From contig NZ_JODC01000005.1 of the NCBI RefSeq assembly GCF_000720765.1, positions 124,001-188,000 on the forward strand: a stretch of DNA of 64,000 bases. Direction: 5' to 3'. The stretch's first letter is position 1. Every line of letters starts with the position of its first letter. Origin of the DNA: Streptomyces sp. NRRL S-646. GTDB taxonomy: Bacteria; Actinomycetota; Actinomycetes; Streptomycetales; Streptomycetaceae. Below, one piece after another: positions 26,034 to 35,843 of this stretch. The position numbers and the translations under genes were made by a program. The notes under the pieces are model-generated. The model saw nothing but the letters and a program-made list of their open reading frames with translations, was not told the origin of the DNA and did not search any database.

Positions 26034-27431
26034 GTGACCGCTGAGGCCAGTCAGGCGGGTCCCCAGGAGGACCTCGCCGCCGACGGCGAGCGACCGCTCC
26101 ACATCGCGCTCCTCACCTATAAAGGGAACCCGTTCTGCGGCGGACAGGGCGTCTACGTCCGCCACCTCTCACGTGAACTGGCCCGCCTCGGCCACCGCGT
26201 CGAGGTCATCGGCTCCCAGCCGTACCCCGTCCTCGACGAGGGCTACGACGGCCTCACGCTGACGGAACTGCCGAGCCTGGACCTCTACCGCTCGCCGGAC
26301 CCCTTCCGCACCCCGGGGCGCGACGAGTACCGCGACTGGATCGACGCGCTGGAAGTCGGGACCATGTGGACCGGCGGCTTCCCGGAGCCCCTGACGTTCT
26401 CCCTCCGCGCCCGCCGCCATCTCCGCGCCCGCCGCGGCGAGTTCGACGTCGTCCACGACAACCAGACGCTCGGATACGGGTTGTTGGGCGATGTGGGCGC
26501 CCCGCTGGTGACCACCATCCACCACCCCATCACCGTCGACCGGCAGTTGGAGCTGGACGCCGCCGAGAACTGGCAGCAGCGGTGGGGCAAACGGCGCTGG
26601 TACGCCTTCACACGCATGCAGAAGCGCGTCGCCCGCCGCCTGCCCTCGGTCCTCACCGTGTCGGGCACGTCCCGCGCCGAGATCGTCGACCACCTGGGTG
26701 TCCGTGAGGACCGTATCCACGTGGTCCACATCGGCGCGGACACGAACCTGTTCTCGCCGGACCCGTCGGTGCCCGTCGTGCCCGGCCGGATCGTGACGAC
26801 GTCCAGCGCGGACGTCCCGCTCAAGGGCCTGGTGTTCCTCGTCGAGGCACTCGCCAAGGTCCGCACCGAGCACCCCGACGCCCACCTCGTGGTCGTCGGC
26901 AAGCGGCCCACCGAGGGCCCCGTCGCCCAGGCCATGGAGCGCTACGGCCTCGAAGGCGCCGTCGAGTTCGTGAAGGGCATCTCGGACGCCGAGCTCGTCG
27001 ACCTCGTCCGCTCGGCGGAGGTCGCCTGCGTGCCGTCCCTGTACGAGGGCTTCTCGCTCCCGGCGGCCGAGGCGATGGCCACGGGGACGCCGCTGGTCGC
27101 GACGACCGGCGGCGCGATCCCCGAGGTCGCCGGGCGCGACGGGGAGACCTGTCTCGCGGTGCCGCCGGGTGACCCGGGCGCCCTGGCCGCAGGCCTCAGC
27201 CGCCTGCTGGGCGACCCGGAACTGCGGGTACGGCTCGGCCGCGCCGGCCGTGAGCGGGTGCTACGGCACTTCACCTGGGCCCGTGCCGCCGAGGGAACGG
27301 TCGCCAGATACCGCGAGGCCATCAGCGGCTCCCCGGCCCCGGCACACAGCGCGGCCGCACCGCCGAAGGCCGTCGTAGACGCCGTAGAAGAACTAGCCGC
27401 TTCCCATCCCGAAAGCAGGGCCACGTGCTGA
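26034..27431 (+). CDS. GT4-family glycosyltransferase
   Basis: A 465-residue GT-B glycosyltransferase. The N-terminal domain has LLTYKGNPFCGGQGVYVRHLSRELARLGH (acceptor-side glycine loop). The C-terminal domain carries PSLYEGFSLPAAEAMATGTPLVAT, the E-x7-E nucleotide-sugar motif. The acceptor is unknown. The GTG start has AGGGGG upstream and follows a KstR-like site. It overlaps the following methyltransferase gene by 7 nt, and that gene overlaps a third by 4 nt, so all three form one operon divergent from kstR. Confidence 0.85.
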   Translation: MTAEASQAGPQEDLAADGERPLHIALLTYKGNPFCGGQGVYVRHLSRELARLGHRVEVIGSQPYPVLDEGYDGLTLTELPSLDLYRSPDPFRTPGRDEYRDWIDALEVGTMWTGGFPEPLTFSLRARRHLRARRGEFDVVHDNQTLGYGLLGDVGAPLVTTIHHPITVDRQLELDAAENWQQRWGKRRWYAFTRMQKRVARRLPSVLTVSGTSRAEIVDHLGVREDRIHVVHIGADTNLFSPDPSVPVVPGRIVTTSSADVPLKGLVFLVEALAKVRTEHPDAHLVVVGKRPTEGPVAQAMERYGLEGAVEFVKGISDAELVDLVRSAEVACVPSLYEGFSLPAAEAMATGTPLVATTGGAIPEVAGRDGETCLAVPPGDPGALAAGLSRLLGDPELRVRLGRAGRERVLRHFTWARAAEGTVARYREAISGSPAPAHSAAAPPKAVVDAVEELAASHPESRATC

Positions 27432-28159
27432 CCGTCGACTTCTCCCGGTTCCCGCTCGCCCCGGGCGACCGCGTCCTGGACCTCGGCTGCGGGGCCGGCC
27501 GGCACGCGTTCGAGTGCTACCGGCGCGGCGCCCAGGTCGTGGCGCTCGACCAGAACGGCGAGGAGATCCGCGAGGTCGCGAAGTGGTTCGCCGCGATGAA
27601 GGAGGCGGGCGAGGCCCCGGCGGGCGCCACCGCCACGGCGATGGAGGGCGACGCCCTTGCCCTCCCCTTCCCGGACGAGTCCTTCGACGTCGTGATCATC
27701 TCCGAGGTCATGGAGCACATCCCCGACGACAAGGGCGTACTGGCCGAGATGGTCCGGGTGCTCAAGCCCGGCGGCCGCATCGCCATCACCGTCCCGCGCT
27801 ACGGCCCCGAGAAGGTCTGCTGGGCGCTGTCCGACGCGTACCACGAGGTCGAGGGCGGCCACATCCGCATCTACAAGGCGGACGAGCTGCTCGGCAAGAT
27901 CCGCGAGGCGGGCCTGAAGCCGTACGGCACCCACCACGCGCACGCACTCCACTCCCCCTACTGGTGGCTGAAGTGCGCGTTCGGCGTCGACAACGACAAG
28001 GCGCTGCCGGTGAAGGCGTATCACAAGCTCCTGGTCTGGGACATCATGAAGAAGCCCCTGGCCACCAGAGTCGCCGAACAGGCCCTCAACCCCCTGATCG
28101 GCAAGAGCTTCGTGGCCTACGCGACCAAGCCCCACCTGCCCTCGGTGGACGCCCGGTGA
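27425..28159 (+). CDS. Class I SAM-dependent methyltransferase
   Basis: A 244-residue Rossmann methyltransferase. VLDLGCGAGRHAFEC is motif I, VVALDQN motif II, MEGDALALPFPDESFDVVIISEVMEHI motifs post-I/IV, and LKPGGRIAITVPR follows. The C-terminus is extended (HSPYWWLKCAFGVDN), typical of UbiE/Coq5-like or sugar/lipid methyltransferases. The substrate is probably the product or acceptor of the neighbouring glycosyltransferase (inference from overlap). Confidence 0.87.
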   Translation: MLTVDFSRFPLAPGDRVLDLGCGAGRHAFECYRRGAQVVALDQNGEEIREVAKWFAAMKEAGEAPAGATATAMEGDALALPFPDESFDVVIISEVMEHIPDDKGVLAEMVRVLKPGGRIAITVPRYGPEKVCWALSDAYHEVEGGHIRIYKADELLGKIREAGLKPYGTHHAHALHSPYWWLKCAFGVDNDKALPVKAYHKLLVWDIMKKPLATRVAEQALNPLIGKSFVAYATKPHLPSVDAR

Positions 28160-29226
28160 CCACTCCCCGGACAGAACACCTCGTCCTGCCCGGGGTCCTC
28201 ACCGCCGAGCAGGCTGCCGCGACCGTCCGCGGCATCCTCGCCGTACAGCGGGAGGACGGCGCGATCCCGTGGTTCCGGGGACACCACCTGGACCCCTGGG
28301 ACCACACCGAGGCCGCCATGGCCCTGGACGCGGCGGGCGAGCACGAGGCCGCCGAGCGGGCCTACGAATGGCTCGCACGGCACCAGAACCCGGACGGCTC
28401 CTGGTACGCGGCCTACGCCGACGGCGACGCCGAAGACATCACCGACCGCGGACGCGAGACGAACTTCGTCGCGTACATCGCCGTGGGCGTGTGGCACCAC
28501 TACCTGTCCACGGGCGACGACACCTTCCTGGACCGCATGTGGCCGGCCGTCTACGCGGCCATCGAGTACGTGCTGCGGCTGCAGCAGCCCGGCGGCCAGA
28601 TCGGCTGGAAGGGCGAGGAGGACGGCAGCTACACCACGGACGCCCTGCTGACAGGCTCCTCCTCCATCCACCACGCGCTGCGCTGCGCGCTCGCCGTCGC
28701 CGAACAGCGCGAAGAGCCGCAGCCGGACTGGGAGTTGGCGGTCGGAGCGCTCCGCCACGCGATCCGTCGCCACCCGGAGCGGTTCCTCGACAAGGACCGC
28801 TACTCGATGGACTGGTACTACCCGGTGCTGGGCGGCGCGCTGACGGGTGCGGAAGCCAAGTCCCGCATGGAGGAGAGCTGGGAGCGCTTCGTCGTCCCCG
28901 GCCTCGGCGTGCGCTGTGTCGTCCCCAACCCGTGGGTCACCGGCGGAGAATCGGCCGAACTCGCCCTCACCCTCTGGGCGATGGGCGAGTCGGACCGCGC
29001 GCTGGACATCCTCCAGTCGATCCAGCACCTGCGGGACCCGGAGACCGGCCTGTACTGGACGGGCTACGTCTTCGAGGACGAGGCGATCTGGCCGCGCGAG
29101 CTGACCACCTGGACGGCGGGATCCCTGCTGCTGGCGGTCGCCGCCCTCGGCGGCCACGAGGCGACCTGCACGGTGTTCGGCGGGGAGCAGCTTCCGAAGG
29201 GGCTGGATCCGGACTGTTGCGTCTGA
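28156..29226 (+). CDS. Alpha/alpha-toroid protein of the prenyltransferase / six-hairpin glycosidase fold
   Basis: A 356-residue soluble protein made of repeated helical hairpins, with glycine-aromatic turns such as LAVQREDGAIPWF, LARHQNPDGSWYAAY, LRLQQPGGQIGWKGEEDGSY and PETGLYWTGYVFED. This is the (alpha/alpha)6 fold of six-hairpin glycosidases and terpene cyclases; no DxDD or other class-defining motif is present. The GTG start overlaps the methyltransferase stop by 4 nt. The conserved acidic/aromatic residues suggest a carbohydrate ligand or substrate, in line with the adjacent glycosyltransferase, but activity is unknown. Confidence 0.75.
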   Translation: MTTPRTEHLVLPGVLTAEQAAATVRGILAVQREDGAIPWFRGHHLDPWDHTEAAMALDAAGEHEAAERAYEWLARHQNPDGSWYAAYADGDAEDITDRGRETNFVAYIAVGVWHHYLSTGDDTFLDRMWPAVYAAIEYVLRLQQPGGQIGWKGEEDGSYTTDALLTGSSSIHHALRCALAVAEQREEPQPDWELAVGALRHAIRRHPERFLDKDRYSMDWYYPVLGGALTGAEAKSRMEESWERFVVPGLGVRCVVPNPWVTGGESAELALTLWAMGESDRALDILQSIQHLRDPETGLYWTGYVFEDEAIWPRELTTWTAGSLLLAVAALGGHEATCTVFGGEQLPKGLDPDCCV

Positions 29227-29247
29227 GGCCTCTGCGCCAGAGGTCTC
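29225..29247. terminator. Bidirectional terminator hairpin
   Basis: GAGGCCTCTG and CAGAGGTCTC form a 10-bp stem (one G-U pair) with a 3-nt loop. It overlaps the stop codons of the convergent toroid gene (29226) and small membrane protein gene (29246). Confidence 0.7.
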
Positions 29248-29533
29248 AGTTGCGCGACATCCGTCCGGCGATCGCGTGGCCGATGAACAGGTAGACCACG
29301 GCCGCCAGGCCGTACCCTGCGATCACGCGGGCCCAGGCCTTGTCGAAGGTGAACAGGTCACGCGACCAGCCGGCCAGCCAGTTGGCCGCGTTGTGGACGA
29401 ACTGCACCAGGTCGTTGGCACGGTTGGCGTCCAACAGGTACATCAGGATCCACAGGCCCAGTATGAGGGCCATGATGTCGGCGACGATCGCTACGACCGC
29501 CCCGGCTCGATTACCGCTGCTGTATCGAGACAT
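29246..29533 (-). CDS. Small membrane protein at the end of the aro operon
   Basis: A 95-residue protein with two hydrophobic helices ([25 protein letters not shown] and VIAGYGLAAVVYLFIGHAIA) separated by an amphipathic stretch. The ATG at 29533 lies inside the 3' end of aroK (43-nt overlap), so it is probably translated from the same transcript. Function unknown. Confidence 0.7.
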   Translation of the reverse strand: MSRYSSGNRAGAVVAIVADIMALILGLWILMYLLDANRANDLVQFVHNAANWLAGWSRDLFTFDKAWARVIAGYGLAAVVYLFIGHAIAGRMSRN

Positions 29534-30066
29534 ACTTTGCGGATTGCCGCCGAACCCCGGGTGAAACCCACGGCGTCGAGGGCAGCTTGGGTGACCTCTT
29601 CGGGTGTACGCCCGTCCGTCGGGACAACGGCAGTGGCGACCTCCTCGTACAGGGAGCGCCGGGCCTCCATCAGCTCGCGCCATTGTTTGCGCGGGTCGAC
29701 CGCGAGGAGGGGACGGGCCTGGTTCAAACCGGTGCGCCTGACCGCCTCCTCGACGTCCATCGAGAGGTGGACCACCCGCTGCCCGACCAGCAGCGCACGC
29801 GTCTCCGCGTCCAGGACCGAACCGCCGCCCAGCGCCAGCACCCCCGCATGCTCACCCAGCGCCCGGGTCACGGCGGCCTTCTCGATCGCCCGGAAGACCG
29901 CCTCACCCTCGTCCACGAAGATCTCCGCGATGGTGCGGCCCTGCCCGGCGACGATGTCGTCATCCGTGTCCCGGTAGCCGACACCGAGCCGGTCGGCGAG
30001 CAGCTGCCCGACCGTCGACTTCCCCACACCCATCGGGCCGACGAGGACGACCAGCGGCCCGCTCAT
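29491..30066 (-). CDS. aroK: Shikimate kinase
   Basis: A 191-residue kinase that phosphorylates shikimate at O3. [15 protein letters not shown] is the P-loop; [27 protein letters not shown] contains the shikimate-binding Asp and Arg; ALGGGSV is the Walker-B-like GGG loop; LNQARPLL is the lid. The length is normal for the family. Its start overlaps aroC by 4 nt. This looks like a dedicated copy inside a biosynthetic cluster, because aroB, aroD, aroE and aroA are absent here. Confidence 0.93.
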   Translation of the reverse strand: MSGPLVVLVGPMGVGKSTVGQLLADRLGVGYRDTDDDIVAGQGRTIAEIFVDEGEAVFRAIEKAAVTRALGEHAGVLALGGGSVLDAETRALLVGQRVVHLSMDVEEAVRRTGLNQARPLLAVDPRKQWRELMEARRSLYEEVATAVVPTDGRTPEEVTQAALDAVGFTRGSAAIRKVCLDTAAVIEPGRS

Positions 30067-31247
30067 CGGATCTGCAGGTGGTCGAGGTAGGAGCGCACAT
30101 TGCGGCGCGTCTCGGACACCGAGTCACCGCCGAACTTCTCCGCCACCGCGTCCGCCAGGACGAGGGCGACCATCGCCTCGGCGACGATGCCGGCCGCCGG
30201 GACCGCCGAGACGTCCGAGCGCTGGTGATGCGCCTGCGTGGCCTCACCCGTGCTCACGTCGATCGTCTGCAGGGCCCGCGGGACGGTCGCGATCGGTTTC
30301 ATCGCGGCGCGGACGCGCAGCAGCTCGCCCGTGGACAGGCCGCCCTCCGTGCCGCCGGAGCGGCCGGAGACGCGGCGGATGCCCTCGGGCGTGCCCGCGA
30401 TCTCGTCATGCGCCTTCGAACCCGGCACCCGGGCCAGCTCGAACCCGTCCCCGACCTCCACGCCCTTGATGGCCTGGATGCCCATCAGGGCGCAGGCGAG
30501 GCGGGCGTCCAGCCGGCGGTCCCAGTGCACGTGCGAGCCCAGGCCGACGGGGACGCCGTAGGCGAGGATCTCCACCACACCGCCCAGGGTGTCACCGTCC
30601 TTGTGCGCCTGATCGACCTCGGCGACCATCGCCTTCGACGCATCCGCGTCCAGACAGCGCAGCGGATCCGCGTCCAGCCGCTCCACATCGGCCGGCGTCG
30701 GATACACCCCGGCCGGCGCCTTCACGGCACACAACTCCACGACGTGGGAGACGATCTCGATGCCGGCCGTCTCCTTCAGGTACGACCGCGCCACCGCGCC
30801 CAGCGCCACCCGGGCCGCGGTCTCCCGCGCCGAGGCCCGTTCCAGGATCGGGCGCGCCTCGTCGAAGCCGTACTTCTGCATCCCCGCCAAGTCGGCGTGA
30901 CCGGGGCGGGGGCGGGTCAGCGGGGCATTACGGGCCAGCCCCGCCAGGATCTCGGGGTCGACGGGGTCGGCGGCCATGACCTGCTCCCACTTCGGCCACT
31001 CGGTGTTGCCCACCATCACCGCGACCGGGGAACCGAGCGTGAGGCCGTGGCGGACACCCCCCAGGAAGGTGACCTCGTCCCGCTCGAACTTCATCCGCGC
31101 ACCGCGGCCATACCCCAGCCGGCGCCGGGCCAGATGATCCGCCACCATCTCCGTGGTGACCGGCACACCCGCCGCAAGACCCTCCAGCGTCGCCACCAGT
31201 GCGGGACCATGGGACTCCCCCGCGGTCAGCCAGCGCAACGCACTCAT
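30063..31247 (-). CDS. aroC: Chorismate synthase
   Basis: A 394-residue FMN-dependent enzyme that converts EPSP to chorismate. Signatures include [23 protein letters not shown] at the N-terminus, [24 protein letters not shown], and the two [15 protein letters not shown] and [21 protein letters not shown] blocks at the C-terminal half. The ATG at 31247 matches the normal family start. It overlaps aroK and the DAHP synthase gene by 4 nt each. Confidence 0.95.
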   Translation of the reverse strand: MSALRWLTAGESHGPALVATLEGLAAGVPVTTEMVADHLARRRLGYGRGARMKFERDEVTFLGGVRHGLTLGSPVAVMVGNTEWPKWEQVMAADPVDPEILAGLARNAPLTRPRPGHADLAGMQKYGFDEARPILERASARETAARVALGAVARSYLKETAGIEIVSHVVELCAVKAPAGVYPTPADVERLDADPLRCLDADASKAMVAEVDQAHKDGDTLGGVVEILAYGVPVGLGSHVHWDRRLDARLACALMGIQAIKGVEVGDGFELARVPGSKAHDEIAGTPEGIRRVSGRSGGTEGGLSTGELLRVRAAMKPIATVPRALQTIDVSTGEATQAHHQRSDVSAVPAAGIVAEAMVALVLADAVAEKFGGDSVSETRRNVRSYLDHLQIR

Positions 31248-32626
31248 CCGCGGTCCCGTTGGCGGACGGTCCTGGTGAGGAACTCGGCTGCCAGGAAGGC
31301 CAGATCGAGGGACTGCCGGCGGTTGAGGCGGGGATCGCAGGTGGACTCGTAGCGGGAGGAGAGGTCCGTGAAGGCGACCTCGTGGCCACCGCCGACGCAC
31401 TCGGTGACATCGGTGCCGGTCAGCTCCACATGGATGCCGCCGGGGTGGGTCCCGAGCTCGTGGTGGACCTCGAAGAAGCCCCTGACCTCCTCCAGGACGT
31501 CGTCGAAGCGGCGGGTCTTGTGGCCGGAGGGGGCCTCAATGGTGTTGCCGTGCATGGGATCGCAGATCCAGGCCACCTGGGCGCCGGAGGCGGTGACCTT
31601 CTCCACGAGCGGCGGCAGTGCCTCGCGCACCTTGTCCCTGCCCATGCGGGTGACGAACGTCAGCCGGCCGGGGACGCGTTCGGGATCGAGGCGGTCGATC
31701 AGCCGCAGTGCGGTGTCGGTGGTCGTGGTGGGGCCCAGTTTCACGGCGATCGGGTTGGCGATGCCGGAGAAGTACTCGACATGGGCGCCGTCGAGGTCAC
31801 GGGTGCGCTCGCCGATCCACAGCAGGTGGCCGGAGGCGGCGTAGGGGAGGCCGGTGCGCTCGTCCTCGCGGGTCAGGGCGGACTCGTAGTCGAGCAGGAG
31901 TCCTTCGTGGGAGACGAAGAACTCGGCGCTGTCGAACTCCTCGGGCCGGCCGCCGATGGCGCGCATGAAGTCGAGTGCGTGGTCGATGCGTTCGGCGAGG
32001 TGCTCGTAGGTGGAGCGCAGGGGTGAGCCCGCGACGAAGTCCCTGTTCCACTCGTGCACCTGGTCGAGGCCGGCGTAGCCGCCCGCCATGAACGCCCGGA
32101 CCAGGTTGAGGGTGTTGGCGGACGACTGGTACACCCGCAGCAGGCGTTCGGGGTTCGGGGTGCGGGACGCGGAAGTGAAGGCGAAGTCGTTGACGGCGTC
32201 GCCGCGGTACACGGGCAGGGTGACGCCGTCGCGGGTCTCGGTGGGCCGGGAGCGCGGCTTGGCGTACTGACCCGCGATCCGGCCCATCTTCACGACCGGC
32301 AGGGCGGCCGCGTAGGTCAGCACGGCGGACATCTGGAGCAGGGTGTTCAGCTTGGCCCGGACGGCGTCCGCGGTGACGTCCGCCAGGGTCTCGGCGCAGT
32401 CGCCGCCCTGGAGCAGGAACGCCTCGCCGCGGGCCACGTCGGCCAAGCGGTCGCGCAGCCTCGCGCACTCGTCCCACAGGACCAGGGGAGGCAGCGCGGC
32501 GAGCCGGTGGGTGACGTCGTCGAGGGCGGTCCGGTCCGGCCACGGGGGTTGCTGTGCCGCCGGCCTGGTGCGCCAGGTGCCGGGTGGCGCCGCGGAGGGC
32601 GAAGTGCCGGGAAGAAGGGTGTCCAC
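31244..32626 (-). CDS. Class II 3-deoxy-7-phosphoheptulonate (DAHP) synthase
   Basis: A 460-residue enzyme condensing PEP with erythrose 4-phosphate, the entry step of the shikimate pathway. Class II (plant/actinobacterial) signatures include [51 protein letters not shown] and [19 protein letters not shown]. The GTG at 32626 has GGAGAG upstream; in-frame sequence to 32734 is possible but lacks a site. Cluster-associated class II copies often escape feedback inhibition and serve secondary metabolism (family knowledge). It is 111 nt downstream of rmlA on the same strand. Confidence 0.93.
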   Translation of the reverse strand: MDTLLPGTSPSAAPPGTWRTRPAAQQPPWPDRTALDDVTHRLAALPPLVLWDECARLRDRLADVARGEAFLLQGGDCAETLADVTADAVRAKLNTLLQMSAVLTYAAALPVVKMGRIAGQYAKPRSRPTETRDGVTLPVYRGDAVNDFAFTSASRTPNPERLLRVYQSSANTLNLVRAFMAGGYAGLDQVHEWNRDFVAGSPLRSTYEHLAERIDHALDFMRAIGGRPEEFDSAEFFVSHEGLLLDYESALTREDERTGLPYAASGHLLWIGERTRDLDGAHVEYFSGIANPIAVKLGPTTTTDTALRLIDRLDPERVPGRLTFVTRMGRDKVREALPPLVEKVTASGAQVAWICDPMHGNTIEAPSGHKTRRFDDVLEEVRGFFEVHHELGTHPGGIHVELTGTDVTECVGGGHEVAFTDLSSRYESTCDPRLNRRQSLDLAFLAAEFLTRTVRQRDRG

Positions 32627-32737
32627 GACCTCTCCTGACTGACTGGTTCGGGCGGTGTGCCCGGGATGGGCCGCCTGGCCGGACACCGTCGTCCGCAGGT
32701 GGGGGGAAGTGGGGCTGTGCGCGGGGGAGTCCATGTC

Positions 32738-33607
32738 TCAGGTCGCGGCCAGTTCCATCACGTACCGGCCGTAGCCGGAGGACGCCGAGAGCTCCTTGCC
32801 GAGCAGGGCGAGCCGTTCCTTGTCGACGTATCCCATGCGGTAGGCGATCTCCTCCAGGCAGGAGATGCGGATGCCCTGGCGCTTCTCCAGCACCTGCACG
32901 AACATCGCGGCCTCCAGCAGACTGTCGTGCGTGCCGGTGTCGAACCAGGCGGAGCCGCGGCCCAGGTTGACCAGGCGGGCCCGGCCCTCCCGTACATAGC
33001 CGAGGTTGAGGTCGGTGATCTCCAGCTCGCCGCGGTCGGACGGGGCGAGGGCGGCGGCGCGTTCGGTGGCGGTGCCGTCGTACATGTAGAGGCCGGTGAC
33101 GGCCAGGTTGGAGGCGGGGCGGGCCGGTTTCTCGGTGAGGCCGACGATGGTGCCCGTGTCGTCGACCGTGGCCACGCCGTAGCGCTCGGGGTCGCTGACC
33201 GGGTAGCCGAACAGGGTGCAGCCGTCGAGGTGTCCGGCCTCGCGGCGCAGCAGTTCGGGCAGCCGGTGGCCGTAGAAGATGTTGTCGCCGAGGATGAGGC
33301 AGACGGGTTCCCCGCGGGTGAAGGAGCCGCCGAGGACGAGGGCTTCGGCGATGCCGCGGGGTTCTTCCTGTACGGCGTACCGCAGATGGATGCCGAGGCG
33401 GCTGCCGTCGCCGAGGAGCGAGCGGTAGGTGTCGACGTGCTCGGGGCCGGAGATGAGGAGGATCTCGCGGATGCCGGTGTGCATCAGCACGGAGAGCGGG
33501 TAGTAGATCATCGGTTTGTCGTAGACGGGCAGCAACTGCTTGGAGTGCACGCTGGTCAGCGGGCGCAGCCGGGTTCCGGAACCGCCGGCGAGGATGATGC
33601 CGCGCAT
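32738..33607 (-). CDS. rmlA: Glucose-1-phosphate thymidylyltransferase
   Basis: A 289-residue nucleotidyltransferase forming dTDP-glucose. GIILAGGSGTRLRPLT is the nucleotide loop; SKQLLPVYDKPMIYYPLS, LGDNIFYG, LTEKPARPASNLAVTGLYMYD and AWFDTGTHDSLLEA are standard RmlA motifs. The length and start are typical. It is 44 nt downstream of rmlB, forming a two-gene dTDP-4-keto-6-deoxyglucose module with no further deoxysugar genes in the window. Confidence 0.94.
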   Translation of the reverse strand: MRGIILAGGSGTRLRPLTSVHSKQLLPVYDKPMIYYPLSVLMHTGIREILLISGPEHVDTYRSLLGDGSRLGIHLRYAVQEEPRGIAEALVLGGSFTRGEPVCLILGDNIFYGHRLPELLRREAGHLDGCTLFGYPVSDPERYGVATVDDTGTIVGLTEKPARPASNLAVTGLYMYDGTATERAAALAPSDRGELEITDLNLGYVREGRARLVNLGRGSAWFDTGTHDSLLEAAMFVQVLEKRQGIRISCLEEIAYRMGYVDKERLALLGKELSASSGYGRYVMELAAT

Positions 33608-33651
33608 GGGATGTCCTTCCGGGCCTTGGGGGCGTGGGTATGCGCTCGGAC

Positions 33652-34626
33652 TCAGGCGGCCGTCGTCGTCAGGGGCTCCCACCAGGCCGGGTTCTCCCGG
33701 TACCAGGCGATCGTGGCAGCCAGCCCCCGGGCGAACTCGACCTGGGGCCGGTAGCCGAGGGCACGCAGCTTGGAGTCGTCGAGGGAGTAGCGGCGGTCGT
33801 GGCCCTTGCGGTCGGGAACCCGGCGTACCGACGACCAGTCGGCGCCGCAGGCCTCCAGGATCAGTCCGGTGAGCTGATGGTTCGTCAACTCGGTGCCGCC
33901 GCCGATGTTGTAGACCTCGCCGGGCGCGCCCTCGGTGAGCACCAGGTCGATACCGCGGCAGTGGTCGTCGACGTGCAGCCAGTCGCGGACGTTGAGTCCG
34001 TCGCCGTACAGCGGGACGGTGCCGCCGCGGGCGAGAGTGGTCACGAAGTGGGGGACCAGCTTCTCGGGGTACTGGTAGGGGCCGTAGTTGTTGCTGCACC
34101 GGGTGATGCCGACGTTCAGCCCGTGGGTGCGCGCGTAGGAGCGCACCAGCAGGTCGGCGCCCGCCTTGGCGGCGGCGTAGGGGGAGTTGGGGGTCAGCGG
34201 CCACTCCTCGGTCCAGGAACCCGACTCGATGGAGCCGTACACCTCGTCCGTGGATACGTGCAGGAACCGGCCGACGCCGGTGTGCAGGGCCGCCTGGAGA
34301 AGGTTCTGGGTGCCGAGGACATTGGTGGTGACGAACTCGGCGGAGTTCTGGATCGAGCGGTCGACATGGGTCTCGGCGGCGAAGTTGACGACCGCGTCGA
34401 CCCCGGTGAGCAGTTCCGGTACCAGGTCCGGGTCGCCTATGTCGCCCTGGACAAAGCGCAGTGCCGGATGTCCGAGAACGGGGTCGAGATTCGCGGTGTT
34501 TCCCGCGTAGGTGAGCTTGTCGAGAACGGTGACCTTATCGGCGTTGACGTCGGACCGGCCGTTCAGGAGACGGCGTACGTAATTACTCCCGATAAACCCG
34601 GCGCCGCCTGTCACTAAAACGTGCAT
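33652..34626 (-). CDS. rmlB: dTDP-glucose 4,6-dehydratase
   Basis: A 324-residue extended SDR enzyme making dTDP-4-keto-6-deoxyglucose. TGGAGFIGSNYVR binds NAD; VSTDEVYGS and YAAAKAGADLLVR contain the catalytic Asp/Glu-Tyr-Lys set; RCSNNYGPYQ and EKLVPHFV follow. The ATG at 34626 has GGAGG upstream. It is the first gene of the leftward operon (rmlB-rmlA-DAHP synthase-aroC-aroK-membrane protein). An operator-like site lies 27 nt upstream of the ATG. Confidence 0.94.
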   Translation of the reverse strand: MHVLVTGGAGFIGSNYVRRLLNGRSDVNADKVTVLDKLTYAGNTANLDPVLGHPALRFVQGDIGDPDLVPELLTGVDAVVNFAAETHVDRSIQNSAEFVTTNVLGTQNLLQAALHTGVGRFLHVSTDEVYGSIESGSWTEEWPLTPNSPYAAAKAGADLLVRSYARTHGLNVGITRCSNNYGPYQYPEKLVPHFVTTLARGGTVPLYGDGLNVRDWLHVDDHCRGIDLVLTEGAPGEVYNIGGGTELTNHQLTGLILEACGADWSSVRRVPDRKGHDRRYSLDDSKLRALGYRPQVEFARGLAATIAWYRENPAWWEPLTTTAA

Positions 34627-34652
34627 GGCAGAAAGACCTCCGATTGGTTGAA

Positions 34653-34670
34653 GCATCGTAGAACATCGAA
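34653..34670. promoter_or_regulatory. Cluster operator site A (rmlB / acyltransferase divergent region)
   Basis: Read on the minus strand: TTCGATGTTCTACGATGC. It resembles TTCGATGTTTCACGAACA at 37685 and TTCTATGATCGTAGAACC at 43175. It sits in the 272-nt divergent promoter region 34627-34898, where nothing else was recognised. Confidence 0.5.
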
Positions 34671-34898
34671 CATACCTGCGCAACGGCGTGATCATGGAGC
34701 TGTGTGGTCCGCTGCCGGGAGGAGCGGCCGCCGGAAACATGCCCGTTGGTAATGAGCTTCTAAAGCTCTGCACCTCAGCCCGCTAAGCGGAGTACTTGAT
34801 TCCGAGGAGGGGGTGTCGCATGTGAATTATTTGTTACGGACCGGATTCCCCGTGGCGGCGTCGATGAGTTTTTTTAAGTGCTTGCGTCGGGGAGTTGA

Positions 34899-35843
34899 AT
34901 GGTCTTAGTTTCCATTGCCATGGAGCATTCCTTAACCGTCGATCCCGCCGCCCTTGTCGAGGCCGGCACCGAGGTGGGAGCCGGTTCGGCCGTCGGGCCC
35001 GGTGCCTGGATCCGCCACGGCACGGCCCTGCACGGCTGTGTGGTCGAGGGCGGGGTGTTCGTGGGATTCCGCTGCCGGATCGGCCGTGCGCGGATCGTCT
35101 CCGGCACCCAGATCGCCTCCCTGGCCCGCATCGGCCGGCCCGGTGCCGCACCCGTGCTGGTCGAGGCCGCGGCCTGGATCGGTGCCCGGGCCGTCGTCGA
35201 GCCCGGTGTCCGGATCGGCCCCGGCGCGGTCGTCGCCGCGGGCGCGCACGTCACCGCGGACGTGCCGGCGGACACCGTCGTCGTGGGGCGCCCGGCCCGG
35301 GTGCTGCGTCGGCGCGAGGTGGCCGAGGACGGCCCGCCCGAGTTCGGTGCCATCCTCGGCCGGGTCCGCGCCCGCCTCGACTCCAACCGCAGGCCGCTGC
35401 CCGCCGGTTGGACCTCGGGCGGCGGCGGAGTCCTCGACGCCGATCTCTCCGGCGGGCCCGACGTCCGCCTGGGGGCCGGGGTGATCACCATGGGCCGCGC
35501 CGACGGCCCCTCGCCGCGCGGCGGGCTGCGCTGCGGCCCCGGCGTACGGATCGGCGACCTGGCCGTCCTGGAGGCGTCCGACGGCATCGACATCGGCGCC
35601 GGTGCCGAACTCGGCCCGGGCGTCCTGGTCGTCTCCAGCGGTCACGACCTCACCCGGCGCTCCCTGCCCTGGCAGGGCGGCCCGGTCTCCATCGGGGCGG
35701 GCGTGCGCATCGGCGCGGACGCCACCCTCGTCGGCCCCTGTGTCCTCGGCGACGGCGCCGAGGTGACCGCGGGTGCCGTCGTCGTCGGGAACGTCCCCGC
35801 CCGGCACACCACCTCCGGAGTCCTGGAGAGGAACCCGTCATGA
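34899..35843 (+). CDS. Hexapeptide-repeat acyltransferase (two left-handed beta-helix segments)
   Basis: A 314-residue protein of LpxA/WbbJ-like hexapeptide repeats in two blocks: residues about 15-125 ([46 protein letters not shown]) and 185-305 ([65 protein letters not shown]). SSGHD supplies a likely catalytic His. Such enzymes acetylate or acylate sugars. It is probably a sugar O- or N-acyltransferase tailoring the dTDP-sugar or glycoside. The ATG has GGGGAG 4 nt upstream. It starts the rightward operon and overlaps the glycosyltransferase by 4 nt. Confidence 0.82.
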   Translation: MVLVSIAMEHSLTVDPAALVEAGTEVGAGSAVGPGAWIRHGTALHGCVVEGGVFVGFRCRIGRARIVSGTQIASLARIGRPGAAPVLVEAAAWIGARAVVEPGVRIGPGAVVAAGAHVTADVPADTVVVGRPARVLRRREVAEDGPPEFGAILGRVRARLDSNRRPLPAGWTSGGGGVLDADLSGGPDVRLGAGVITMGRADGPSPRGGLRCGPGVRIGDLAVLEASDGIDIGAGAELGPGVLVVSSGHDLTRRSLPWQGGPVSIGAGVRIGADATLVGPCVLGDGAEVTAGAVVVGNVPARHTTSGVLERNPS

